A stretch of 64,000 bases of DNA from Lacinutrix himadriensis. Lineage in GTDB: Bacteria > Bacteroidota > Bacteroidia > Flavobacteriales > Flavobacteriaceae. Made by a program: the position numbers and the translations under genes. Shown piece after piece: positions 54,869 to 63,407 of this stretch (positions are counted from its first letter, which is position 1; the number at the start of each line of letters is the position of its first letter). The DNA lies in assembly GCF_001418105.1 (NCBI RefSeq), contig NZ_LIQI01000014.1:169955-233954 (forward strand), written 5' to 3'. The notes under the pieces were generated by a model that did not search any database, was not told the DNA's origin, and worked only from the letters and a program-made list of their open reading frames with translations.

Positions 54869-55372
54869 TTAATTAAAGTTTAACACGCCTTTGGCATTTC
54901 CTTTTCTTAATAGAAGACTTTTATTTTTACCATTAATGTTGGTTCTAATAATATTTTCTTGCTCTGCAAATAGATCCATTAAGACTTTATTAGTTATTTC
55001 AAAACTCTTAACCTCCTTAACACCTTCCATTTCAAGGTAGACAAAAATAATTTCATCCTCATATTCCTTACCTAGATAATGAAAAGGCATAAGTTCTCCA
55101 TTTATTGCTATTTGTATTTTTTCCTTTAGATATCGTTCTACATACATATCTATTGTAGATAATTCATTTTCAACATCTAATGTAATTTTTGCATCGTAAC
55201 GTTCCCGAAGTAATCTTTCAAAATCGTCAATAAAAATTCTAGAAGTGATTTGTATTGCTTCTTTTTCTTTTACATATTCTACACTTGTTACACTTACGTA
55301 GTATTTATGCACTGTTGTAAATGCCAGCATAGGTAGCACGAAAAATAGTAAGGCGATTTTTAGATTCTTCAT
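54869..55372 (-). CDS. DUF6702 family secreted protein
   Basis: The 167-residue protein has a signal peptide (MKNLKIALLFFVLPMLAFTTVH). The pattern HKYYVSVTSVEYVKEKEAIQITSRIFIDDFERLLRERY is typical of the DUF6702 family, commonly found next to M1 metallopeptidases in Flavobacteriia, as here. The family function is not established; the pairing suggests a role with the peptidase in the envelope. Confidence 0.85.
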   Translation of the reverse strand: MKNLKIALLFFVLPMLAFTTVHKYYVSVTSVEYVKEKEAIQITSRIFIDDFERLLRERYDAKITLDVENELSTIDMYVERYLKEKIQIAINGELMPFHYLGKEYEDEIIFVYLEMEGVKEVKSFEITNKVLMDLFAEQENIIRTNINGKNKSLLLRKGNAKGVLNFN

Positions 55373-55496
55373 ATTTATTATTGTGTCCGCTTGCGCTGAA
55401 GTTATTACGATGGCGTAAAACGGAAATCTTTTTTATTAAACGTAAAAGTAATTATTTTTTAGATGAACTAGGTTTCAAAAAGCATTCCAAAGCAAC

Positions 55497-56297
55497 TTAA
55501 TCTTCTTTGCTATTCATCATTAATTTATAAGCCGTTAATTTTTCCTTCAAAAAAACCAATATTTCTAAATCGCTTTTCCCATTACAAATTTTGGTGAAAT
55601 TAGTATCCTCTGAAACAAAATAAAAGTAATCCATGATTTTATCTTCGTGTAATGGGTTTTCGACAAATAAATCTTTAGAGAATTTAGTTTTCATTTGATA
55701 CATTAACGCTTCATTACGTTCTATTTTTACAATATTTTTCAATTTTTTTGTTCTTCCTGAAATTTCATTTAAAATAGGATTTAAATTGAGTCCACCAGCC
55801 AAAATACCTAATAAATGAATTGGTTTAAAATCTCCAGCATCATAAAGTATTCTTTCATTTTGTGTCATTCGTGGTCCTTGATAACTTGGTATACCAAGGC
55901 TTAACGACGTTACAGGCCTTCCTTCCACAGCATTTAAATCTGTCATTAAATCACCGGTTAGCATTTTACCGATTACCACTTCATCTAGCTCATTGACTTG
56001 CTCTTCTAGTGTAATGGTGATTTTTTTAGACAAAACATGCTCTATACCAATTACTATAGTTTCTAATTTGTTTTGAATAGAGGAAACGATCAACGTATCA
56101 TTCCGTTTTACAGGAATTACAAACTTTCCTTTTGCATTTGTAATGGTGAACTTTTGCGAAGTTTTATTTATGATATGGATATTTTCTACATCGTCTATGC
56201 TCTTAATTTCACCATGTATTTCAATGGTTTGTGACCAAGAAACACAAATACTAAACAGGCTAAAAACAAATAAAATTATATTCTTAATCCTCTTCAT
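55497..56297 (-). CDS. CarboxypepD_reg-like domain secreted protein, paralogue 3
   Basis: The 266-residue protein has a signal peptide ending near CVSWSQ, then a CarboxypepD_reg-like (TonB-plug-associated) beta domain at about 24-105 (IEIHGEIKSIDDVENIHIINKTSQKFTITNAKGKF). EEQVNELDEVVI follows, then a C-terminal helical half. Its start overlaps the end of paralogue 2 by 14 bases. The function is unknown; such domains often precede TonB-dependent receptors, but no barrel is present. Confidence 0.82.
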   Translation of the reverse strand: MKRIKNIILFVFSLFSICVSWSQTIEIHGEIKSIDDVENIHIINKTSQKFTITNAKGKFVIPVKRNDTLIVSSIQNKLETIVIGIEHVLSKKITITLEEQVNELDEVVIGKMLTGDLMTDLNAVEGRPVTSLSLGIPSYQGPRMTQNERILYDAGDFKPIHLLGILAGGLNLNPILNEISGRTKKLKNIVKIERNEALMYQMKTKFSKDLFVENPLHEDKIMDYFYFVSEDTNFTKICNGKSDLEILVFLKEKLTAYKLMMNSKED

Positions 56298-57081
56298 TTA
56301 GCATTTTTAAAAACAGCTTACTTTGCGTTAGCAAAAACTCTAAAAGATGTACTTCGTTTTCTTTTTTAAGCAATTCATAATCCAATTGATTTACTTCTAA
56401 AAAGGCATAGAAAGCTTCCACTTTATCCAATGGAATATTAAAATTATCACTAATATACTTTGGTGCATATACATCTGCTAAATCATATATTTTTTTAGCA
56501 TCTCTTGCTTTTAACTCTTCGTAAGTGAGTTTCTTTTTCTTTTTAAAGGAAACACCAAATAGTTTTAATATTTCCACTGGATCAAACCCATTATAAAGCT
56601 CTCCTTTCTTTACTAAAACATTATCTGGTTTATTCATTCTAATATCCTCAAAGTCCAAATTATCCATATTTCCCATACTAATAGGAATAGGCTGAAAATA
56701 ATCTGCATTGTCCACATCTACAACTAATTCTCCCGATAAATTATGCGTTAGAATAACAACCTCATCTAAAGTATTCACCTCTTCTTTTACTAGAATGATA
56801 ACTGCTTTATTTTTAATTATTTCCTCACTAATAATTACTTTCACCTCTTTAAACGAAATAGCAGAAATAACCAAAATATCCTTTGGTTTTACAGCAATAG
56901 TAAATGCTCCATTTACATTTGTAATGACTCCTTTTTTTGAAGTACTATTGTACACATTGATATTTTCTAAATCTGAAGATTCTGAAACTATTTTACCTTG
57001 AATCTCTACGGTTTGTGCCCAAGAGGTTTGTAAACAAATAATTAAAAGAAAAATAAGCTTAATTCCTGTTTTTTTCTTCAT
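56284..57081 (-). CDS. CarboxypepD_reg-like domain secreted protein, paralogue 2
   Basis: The 265-residue protein repeats the layout of its neighbours: signal peptide (about 1-22), the beta domain VEIQGKIVSESSDLENINVYNSTSKKGVITNVNGAF, and NTLDEVVILTHNLSGELVVDV. The C-terminal region reads DNFNIPLDKVEAFYAFLEVNQLDYELL, then LLEFLLTQSKLFLKML. It overlaps both flanking paralogues, so the three are translationally coupled. Function unknown. Confidence 0.82.
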   Translation of the reverse strand: MKKKTGIKLIFLLIICLQTSWAQTVEIQGKIVSESSDLENINVYNSTSKKGVITNVNGAFTIAVKPKDILVISAISFKEVKVIISEEIIKNKAVIILVKEEVNTLDEVVILTHNLSGELVVDVDNADYFQPIPISMGNMDNLDFEDIRMNKPDNVLVKKGELYNGFDPVEILKLFGVSFKKKKKLTYEELKARDAKKIYDLADVYAPKYISDNFNIPLDKVEAFYAFLEVNQLDYELLKKENEVHLLEFLLTQSKLFLKMLNEED

Positions 57082-57865
57082 TTAAAAACAATTGACTTTG
57101 GGTTACTAAGTATTCTATTAACTGTATATCTTTTCCAGCATCTAAAAGCCTTTTATCTGTATTATTTTTTTCAACAAAAACAATAAAGGCTTCTACTTTT
57201 TCTTTTGGTATTTCAAAATTTTCACTTATAAAATCATGTGTGTAGCCAGTCATTAAATTATTAAAATTTGAAAACTTTTGGTCGTTTTTATCCTTACTGT
57301 TTTTAGATTTTAATCTTGGCTTAATTAACCAATTAGTAATTTTTACAAAATCTACCCCATTATAAAACTGATCTTTTTTAAGTATCATATTTTCAACTGC
57401 AGCATATTGTCGTTCTGTATATTGAAAGTCTTCTAAATTTTCAACATCAGAATAAATGGCATCCATATCTAAATTAAAAGCTCTTAGCTTATTTAAATCT
57501 GTAGTTAAGTTACCCGAGAGCCCAAAGGGTAAAATAACAACCTCATCTAAATTATTTATACGTTCTACCAAAAAAGCAGTAAGTTGTTTAGAAGCAATAA
57601 TATCTTTATTAATGCTTACCATAAAGGTTTTAAACTGTAAAGCGGATATTTCTATTTCATCATTTAAAGCAACATGTATTTTAAATTCACCATTGCCATC
57701 TGTTAAAGTACGGTTGTTTGAAGTTTTATTGTAAACCACTAAACCTTCTATCTCGTTAATTTCAACAATAACCTTTCCGTTTATCTCAATTCGATCTAGG
57801 ACTTGACCGAATGCAGTATAGGAAATAGAAAATAAAAAAGTAAATAATAGTAATAAATGCTTCAT
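57059..57865 (-). CDS. CarboxypepD_reg-like domain secreted protein, paralogue 1
   Basis: This is the first gene of the three-paralogue operon, 268 residues. It has a signal peptide (about 1-21), IEINGKVIVEINEIEGLVVYNKTSNNRTLTDGNGEF, NNLDEVVILPFGLSGNLTTDLNK and the C-terminal ENFEIPKEKVEAFIVFVEKNNTDKRLL, then LIEYLVTQSQLFL. The N- and C-terminal motifs are shared with paralogue 2, the middle is not. It overlaps paralogue 2 by 23 bases. Function unknown. Confidence 0.82.
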   Translation of the reverse strand: MKHLLLLFTFLFSISYTAFGQVLDRIEINGKVIVEINEIEGLVVYNKTSNNRTLTDGNGEFKIHVALNDEIEISALQFKTFMVSINKDIIASKQLTAFLVERINNLDEVVILPFGLSGNLTTDLNKLRAFNLDMDAIYSDVENLEDFQYTERQYAAVENMILKKDQFYNGVDFVKITNWLIKPRLKSKNSKDKNDQKFSNFNNLMTGYTHDFISENFEIPKEKVEAFIVFVEKNNTDKRLLDAGKDIQLIEYLVTQSQLFLNEEKNRN

Positions 57866-58012
57866 AGTATATGGTTTTATCGAGTTAAAGAAAGGAATTC
57901 AAATCTTAAAAAAAACACAAGAGTCAATTAAACTTTTGTTAAAACTCTTTATTACTTAAATTTACAATAAATTAATGGAATTAAAACGATTTCTATTCCT
58001 AGAAAAACCACG

Positions 58013-58720
58013 ATGAAAAACATAATTATAGCCAGTACTTCTACCATACATGACAGCGATTATTTAGAATACCTTTTAGAAGAATTAGCTCTTTTTTTTA
58101 ATAATGTCTCTACTATTTTATTTATCCCCTATGCAAGACCTGGCGGCATTTCGCATGACGAATACACCCAAAAAGTAAGGGTAGCCTTTTTAAAAATAAA
58201 CAAACAAATCACTGGTATACATACATTTAAAAACCTAACGGAAGCCATTAATAATGCCGAAGCTATTTTTGTTGGTGGCGGAAACACCTTTGTATTAGTA
58301 AGTCAGTTACATAGAAACAAACTACTTTCTATTATAAAAGAAGTGGTAGAAAACGGTACGCCCTATTTAGGTACAAGTGCTGGAAGTAATATTTGTGGCC
58401 TAACCATGAACACGACTAATGATATGCCAATAATACAACCGCCAAGTTTTAAAACGCTAGGCTTGGTACCTTTTAATATCAATCCGCATTATTTAGACCC
58501 TATCCCAAACTCTACACATAAAGGAGAAACTCGAGAAACCAGAATTAAAGAATTTCATGCCTATAACTCACAACCTGTGGTTGGTTTAAGGGAGGGAAGT
58601 TGGTTAGAAGTATTAGGAAACACCATAACTTTAAAAGGAAAATTACCTGCAAGAATCTTTGAACACAATCAAACTCCTTATGAGGTAGATACAAATACAG
58701 ATCTTAGTGATTTAAAATAA
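58013..58720 (+). CDS. pepE: Dipeptidase E (alpha-aspartyl dipeptidase, S51)
   Basis: The 235-residue protein carries the S51 motifs: FVGGGNTFVLVSQLHRN, the catalytic serine in LGTSAGSNICG (about residue 124) and MPIIQPPSF. The enzyme hydrolyses Asp-X dipeptides in the cytoplasm (no signal peptide). Length is normal. The family uses a Ser-His-Glu triad. Confidence 0.93.
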   Translation: MKNIIIASTSTIHDSDYLEYLLEELALFFNNVSTILFIPYARPGGISHDEYTQKVRVAFLKINKQITGIHTFKNLTEAINNAEAIFVGGGNTFVLVSQLHRNKLLSIIKEVVENGTPYLGTSAGSNICGLTMNTTNDMPIIQPPSFKTLGLVPFNINPHYLDPIPNSTHKGETRETRIKEFHAYNSQPVVGLREGSWLEVLGNTITLKGKLPARIFEHNQTPYEVDTNTDLSDLK

Positions 58721-58790
58721 AAAAGCCTCATCATTAGATCAAGCTTTAACACTATAAAACGAAAAATCTTCATCTAATGATGGAGCTTTT

Positions 58791-59126
58791 GAGCGAGAGA
58801 CCAGGTTTACTCCGTCTACGCTCAGCATAAACTTCTCACCTTAAATTTTCAATACCTAAAACCATATAAAACAAAAAAGCCTCATCGTTAGATGAAGCTT
58901 TTGAGCGAGAGACCAGGTTTACTTCGTCTACGCTCAGCATAAACTTCTCACCTTAAATTTTCAATACCTAAAACCATATAAAACAAAAAAGCCTCATCGT
59001 TAAATGAAGCTTTTGAGCGAGAGACCAGGTTTACTTCGTCTACGCTCAGCATAAACTTCTCACCTTAAATCTTCAATACCTAAAACCATATAAAACAAAA
59101 AAGCCTCATCGTTAGATGAAGCTTTT
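58791..59126 (-). repeat. Three tandem 112-bp copies of tRNA-Gly 3' end plus terminator
   Basis: Units start at 58791, 58903 and 59015, with the real tRNA end at 59127: exactly 112 bp each. On the minus strand each has the last part of the T-arm and acceptor (CCTGGTCTCTCGCTC), a terminator hairpin and a spacer with CTGAGCGTAGACGAAG. Copies differ by only a few bases. Confidence 0.9.
59096..59122 (-). terminator. Terminator of tRNA-Gly
   Basis: Minus strand GCTTCATC-TAAC-GATGAGGC (one G-U pair) then TTTTTT, starting six bases after the tRNA 3' end. The hairpin recurs in each 112-bp unit. Confidence 0.8.
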
Positions 59127-59127
59127 G

Positions 59128-59200
59128 AGCGAGAGACCAGGTTCGAACTGGCGACATTCAGCTTGGAAGGCTGACGCTCTACCAACTGAGCTACTCTCGC
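59128..59200 (-). tRNA. tRNA-Gly (anticodon TCC)
   Basis: The 73-nt cloverleaf on the minus strand has acceptor GCGAGAG/CTCTCGC, D-arm region TAGCTCAGTTGGTAGAGC, anticodon loop CTTCCAA (TCC), T-loop GTTCGAA and discriminator T. The 3' CCA is not encoded (next bases CAA). Confidence 0.95.
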
Positions 59201-59210
59201 ATTCGGATGG

Positions 59211-59218
59211 CAAAAGTA
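59211..59218 (-). promoter_or_regulatory. -7 box of tRNA-Gly promoter
   Basis: Minus-strand TACTTTTG, perfect TAnnTTTG, ends 10 bases before the tRNA 5' end. Confidence 0.6.
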
Positions 59219-59344
59219 ACTATTTTTATCATATAAAAAAGCTTTTTCAAAAAAAATATCATGTTTTTCGTCGAGAATAAATAACCTTTCATCGATAAAA
59301 TATTGTTTTAATGCTCTAAATCACACAAATAGGGCTTCATCAAA

Positions 59345-59352
59345 TACTTTTG
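59345..59352 (+). promoter_or_regulatory. -7 box of the giant repeat-protein gene
   Basis: TACTTTTG, perfect TAnnTTTG, 24 bases before the ATG at 59377. Confidence 0.55.
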
Positions 59353-59376
59353 TTTTTTGAATTAAAAGTCTATAAA

Positions 59377-60066
59377 ATGAAAAATGCCCTAATATTATTT
59401 ACTTTCCTACTTTCTTCTAGTTTATTTTCTCAAGTTAAAATTGGAGACAATCCTAACGCGATTGACAATAATTCTATTTTAGAATTAGAAAGCACAGAAA
59501 AAGTCTTTGTGGTTACTAGAATAACAAGTGCACAGATGAATGCTATTACTCCTATTAATGGAGCAATAATTTATAATACAGAAGAAGATTGCTTATACCA
59601 ATACAATAATTCTTCTTGGACAAGCTTATGTGTAGATGTAATGGCAAATGAGACCATAACTACATTGATAGACAATAATGATGGTTCTATAAGTTATACA
59701 AACGAAGAAGGAACCGTTACTGCCATTATTAAATCAGCACTTACAGACAATGGTGATGGAACTTTTACATTTGATAGCGGAAATGGCGCTCCACTAACAT
59801 TAGACGTCTCTGCATTGGAAACTATTACTTCTCTTTTAGATAATGCAGACGGGACTTTCACTTACACTTCCGAAAACGGGACAGTTACAACCATCGACAC
59901 AAATAGTGCAGAAACAGTAACTTCCATACTATTAAACCCAGACAATACAAATATCGATTATACCGATGAAGATGGTGTTACTACACAATTAGATTTATCG
60001 GCAATCGTAGCAAACCTAGAAGCTTTAACAACTTTAGTCGACAACAACGACGGAACATTAACCTAA
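59377..60066 (+). CDS. Giant repeat surface protein, N-terminal reading-frame segment
   Basis: This segment holds a signal peptide (MKNALILFTFLLSSSLFSQ). The N-terminal module VKIGDNPNAIDNNSILELEST and INGAIIYNTEEDCLYQYNNSSW is common in flavobacterial surface and tail-fibre-like proteins. Then come the first beta-strand repeats, rich in DNNDGT and YTDEDG. Translation stops at 60066 because one C is missing from the repeat sequence CCTACACC. The remaining segments (60349, 60885 and 63403) belong to the same gene. The ATG at 59377 is chosen over 59350, which lies in the promoter. Confidence 0.8.
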   Translation: MKNALILFTFLLSSSLFSQVKIGDNPNAIDNNSILELESTEKVFVVTRITSAQMNAITPINGAIIYNTEEDCLYQYNNSSWTSLCVDVMANETITTLIDNNDGSISYTNEEGTVTAIIKSALTDNGDGTFTFDSGNGAPLTLDVSALETITSLLDNADGTFTYTSENGTVTTIDTNSAETVTSILLNPDNTNIDYTDEDGVTTQLDLSAIVANLEALTTLVDNNDGTLT

Positions 60067-61363
60067 CCGATGAAGATGGAAACCCAACCGTTTTAGACGT
60101 TGCAAACTGGAAACACTAACTTCATTGCTTAAACCAGATAATACAAATATCGATTAACCGATGAAGATGGTTACACACAATTAGATTTATCGGCAATCGT
60201 AGCAAATTTAGAAGCACTTACAACTTTAGTAGATAACAACGACGGAACATAACCTAACCGATGAAGATGGAAACCAACTTTTAGAGTTGCAACTGAAACT
60301 AACTTCATTGCTTAAACGGACAATACAAATATTGATTATACCGATGAGATGGTTGATACACAATTAGATTTATCTGCAATTGTAGCAAATTTAGAAGCAC
60401 TTACAACTTTAGTAGATAACAACGACGGAACATTAACCTACACCGATGAAGATGGAAACCCAACTATTTTAGACGTTGCAAACTTGGAAACACTAACTTC
60501 CATTGCATTAAACCCAGATAATACAAATATCGATTATACCGATGAAGATGGTGTGATTACACAATTAGATTTATCGGCAATCGTAGCAAACCTAGAAGCT
60601 TTAACAACTTTAGTCGACAACAACGACGGAACATTAACTTACACCGATGAAGATGGAAATCCAACCTTTTTAGATGTTGCCAACTTAGAAACTTTAACTT
60701 CTATTGCATTAAATCCAGACAATACAAATATCGATTATACCGATGAAGATGGTGTGACAACACAATTAGATTTATCGGCAATCGTAGCAAACCTAGAAGC
60801 TTTAACAACTTTAGTCGACAACAACGACGGAACATTAACCTAACCGATGAAGATGGAAACCCAACCGTTTTAGACGTTGCAAACTTGGAAACACTAACTT
60901 CTATCGCATTAAACCCAGATAATACAAATATCGATTACACCGATGAAGATGGTGTTACTACACAATTAGATTTATCGGCAATCATAGCAAACCTAGAAGT
61001 ACTTACAACTTTAGTCGACAACAACGACGGAACACTAACTTACACCGATGAAGATGGAAACCCAACCGTTTTAGACGTTGCAAACTTGGAAACACTAACT
61101 TCTATTGCTTTAAATACGGACAATACAAATATCGATTATACCGATGAAGATGGTGTGACAACACAATTAGATTTATCTGCAATCGTAGCAAATTTAGAAG
61201 CACTTACAACTTTAGTCGACAACAACGACGGAACATTAACCTACACCGATGAAAACGGAGCGCAAACCATAATTAATGCTGCAAATTTAGAAACACTAAC
61301 AACTCTAACGAATAATGGTGATTTAACCTATACCTATTTAAATGAAGCTGGTACACCTGTTGT
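59985..61363 (+). repeat. 201-nt (67-residue) tandem repeats
   Basis: Copies of the ACAATTAGAT landmark start at 59985, 60177, 60360, 60561, 60762, 60962 and 61163. The full unit is 201 nt; spacings of 192, 183 and 200 mark deletions. The encoded unit contains LDLSAIVANLEALTTLVDNN and TSIALNPDNTNIDYTDEDG. Confidence 0.92.
60349..60843 (+). CDS. Giant repeat surface protein, second reading-frame segment
   Basis: Two and a half intact 67-residue repeats (LDLSAIVANLEALTTLVDNN, then TYTDEDGNPT and LETLTSIALNPDNTN) are open between two frameshifts. The upstream 60067-60348 stretch encodes the same repeats but lacks scattered bases. The segment has no own start. It is part of the gene starting at 59377 and should not be read as a separate protein. 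Confidence 0.7.
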   Translation: MVDTQLDLSAIVANLEALTTLVDNNDGTLTYTDEDGNPTILDVANLETLTSIALNPDNTNIDYTDEDGVITQLDLSAIVANLEALTTLVDNNDGTLTYTDEDGNPTFLDVANLETLTSIALNPDNTNIDYTDEDGVTTQLDLSAIVANLEALTTLVDNNDGTLT

Positions 61364-63407
61364 AATTTCAGTAATAGATAATGACAACGATTCTACAAAT
61401 GAATTACAAGATTTGTTTTTAAATGGAACCGAGTTACAATTATCTAATCCTGCTACTCCCGGAAATTTAGTGGATTTAACTAGTCAAATTACTTTAGAAA
61501 TGTTTGCTGATGCACCAAATCCAAATAGCGAAATATATTGGAATGGTACACAATGGGTTTATGGCACACGAGTAGTTTCGGTTAATAACTCGGTACCAGA
61601 TCCAAGTGGAAATATAAATATCCCAATTGGAAATGTATATACAGGTCCAACAACAAGTACTGGAGATATCGGAGTAATTGAAGTTGGAGGCACACCTCAA
61701 GAAGGAGATATTTATGTTGTAAACAGTGATGCTCCTGATCCAGCTCAAGTTGGAGCAACTTATATTTATGATAACGATTCCTCCGATTGGATTGCAATAG
61801 ACCCTTTTAATGCGGCACTTTACGATCCTAGATATGTAAATATTTCCGGAGACACTATGGTTGGAAACTTAGATATGAACGGAAACACGGTAACGGATTT
61901 AGGTGCACCAACTGGCCCAAGTGATGCGACTCCGAAATCTTATGTGGATGCAATTGGCTTAGTGGATAATGGAGACGGAACTTTTAGCTTACAAAAACCA
62001 GATGGAGCTATTGACACTGTTAGTAAAGCGACATTAACAGCTAATTTAGACGGCACTTATACTTTTGATAATAACGACGGAAACCCAATAATAATAGATA
62101 TTTCAGCATTAGAGACTTTAACTTCTATTGCTCTTAATACAGATAACATTAATATTGATTATGTAGACGAAAATGGTATAACAACACAATTAAATTTATC
62201 TGCAATCGTAGCAAATCTGGAAGCTTTAACAACACTTGTCGACAACAACGACGGAACGTTAACCTACACAGATGAAGACGGAAATCCAACGATTTTAAAC
62301 GTTGCGAACCTGGAGACACTAACTTCTATTGCATTAAACCCAGACAATACAAATATCGATTATACCGATGAAGATGGTGTGGCAACACAAATAAACCTTT
62401 CTGCTTTAGTTAATAACTTAGAAACTGTAACGACCATTACAGACAATACCAATGGTACTTTTACGTATGTGGATGAAAACGGAAGCGCAACAGTCATATC
62501 CATTACAGATAATGATAATGATGCGACTAACGAAATAACAACAGTTACGGATAATGGAAACGGAACAACTACAATAACAGACGTCAACGGAGGAAACGTC
62601 ACTTTAGATAACGATGGCATAGACAATGTTGACGATGCAGATAATGATGCAACGAATGAAATCCAAACCGTAGAATCTACAGATGGGTCGGTTGCAATTA
62701 CCGCGAACGGAAATGATTTTGATTTAAGCGTTACTCCTTTTGACGAAACGGGGTTACAAACACAAATCACCACAAATACAAATGACATTGACACTTTAGA
62801 AGCAGAGCAACTAACACAAAATGATGCTATTGCAGATAACGCAACTGCAATCACAGATCATATTACTGCAGATGAAGATATCGATGCAACGAATGAAATC
62901 CAAACCGTAGAATCTACAGATGGTTCGGTTGCAATTACCGCTAACGGAAATGATTTTGATTTAAGCGTTACTCCTTTTGACGAAACGGGGTTACAAACAC
63001 AAATCACAACCAATGCAGATGACATTGATACTTTGGAAGCTGAGCAAGTAACACAAAATGATGCTATTGCAGATAACGCTTCAGATATAACAGATAATAC
63101 AACTGCTATCACAGATCATATTACGGCAGATGAAGATATCGATGCAACGAATGAAATCCAAACCGTAGAATCTACAGATGGTTCGGTTGCAATTACCGCT
63201 AACGGAAATGATTTTGATTTAAGCGTTACTCCTTTTGACGAAACGGGGTTACAATCACAAATCACAACCAATGCAGGTGATATTGATACTTTAGAAGCAG
63301 AGCAAGTAACACAAAATGATGCTATTGCAGATAACGCTTCAGATATTGTAAACAACGCAACTGCATCACAGATCATATTACGGCAGATGAAGATAGAGCA
63401 AGAATGA
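60885..63407 (+). CDS. Giant repeat surface protein, central reading-frame segment
   Basis: The 840-codon open segment has more 67-residue repeats. A unique middle with a phage tail-fibre-like motif follows (ISGDTMVGNLDMNGNTVTDL, then GPSDATPKSYVDA), encoded near 61845-61950. Two further 67-residue-type repeats come next, then DNDNDATNEI linkers and the second array of 79-86-residue repeats (VAITANGNDFDLSVTPFDET, then DAIADNASDI). It ends at 63407 after five missing bases near 63367-63400. It is likely surface-exposed or secreted; no sorting domain is in view. Confidence 0.8.
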   Translation: METLTSIALNPDNTNIDYTDEDGVTTQLDLSAIIANLEVLTTLVDNNDGTLTYTDEDGNPTVLDVANLETLTSIALNTDNTNIDYTDEDGVTTQLDLSAIVANLEALTTLVDNNDGTLTYTDENGAQTIINAANLETLTTLTNNGDLTYTYLNEAGTPVVISVIDNDNDSTNELQDLFLNGTELQLSNPATPGNLVDLTSQITLEMFADAPNPNSEIYWNGTQWVYGTRVVSVNNSVPDPSGNINIPIGNVYTGPTTSTGDIGVIEVGGTPQEGDIYVVNSDAPDPAQVGATYIYDNDSSDWIAIDPFNAALYDPRYVNISGDTMVGNLDMNGNTVTDLGAPTGPSDATPKSYVDAIGLVDNGDGTFSLQKPDGAIDTVSKATLTANLDGTYTFDNNDGNPIIIDISALETLTSIALNTDNINIDYVDENGITTQLNLSAIVANLEALTTLVDNNDGTLTYTDEDGNPTILNVANLETLTSIALNPDNTNIDYTDEDGVATQINLSALVNNLETVTTITDNTNGTFTYVDENGSATVISITDNDNDATNEITTVTDNGNGTTTITDVNGGNVTLDNDGIDNVDDADNDATNEIQTVESTDGSVAITANGNDFDLSVTPFDETGLQTQITTNTNDIDTLEAEQLTQNDAIADNATAITDHITADEDIDATNEIQTVESTDGSVAITANGNDFDLSVTPFDETGLQTQITTNADDIDTLEAEQVTQNDAIADNASDITDNTTAITDHITADEDIDATNEIQTVESTDGSVAITANGNDFDLSVTPFDETGLQSQITTNAGDIDTLEAEQVTQNDAIADNASDIVNNATASQIILRQMKIEQE

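Noticed and set aside
58791..59126. Regular repeats as a CRISPR array
   Set aside because: The 112-bp units are almost identical along their whole length, with no unique spacers, and contain a tRNA end and terminator. No cas gene is near.
60067..60348. Programmed frameshifting in the repeat gene
   Set aside because: Many scattered single-base losses in two copies, with no slippery heptamer and intact neighbours, fit sequence error much better.
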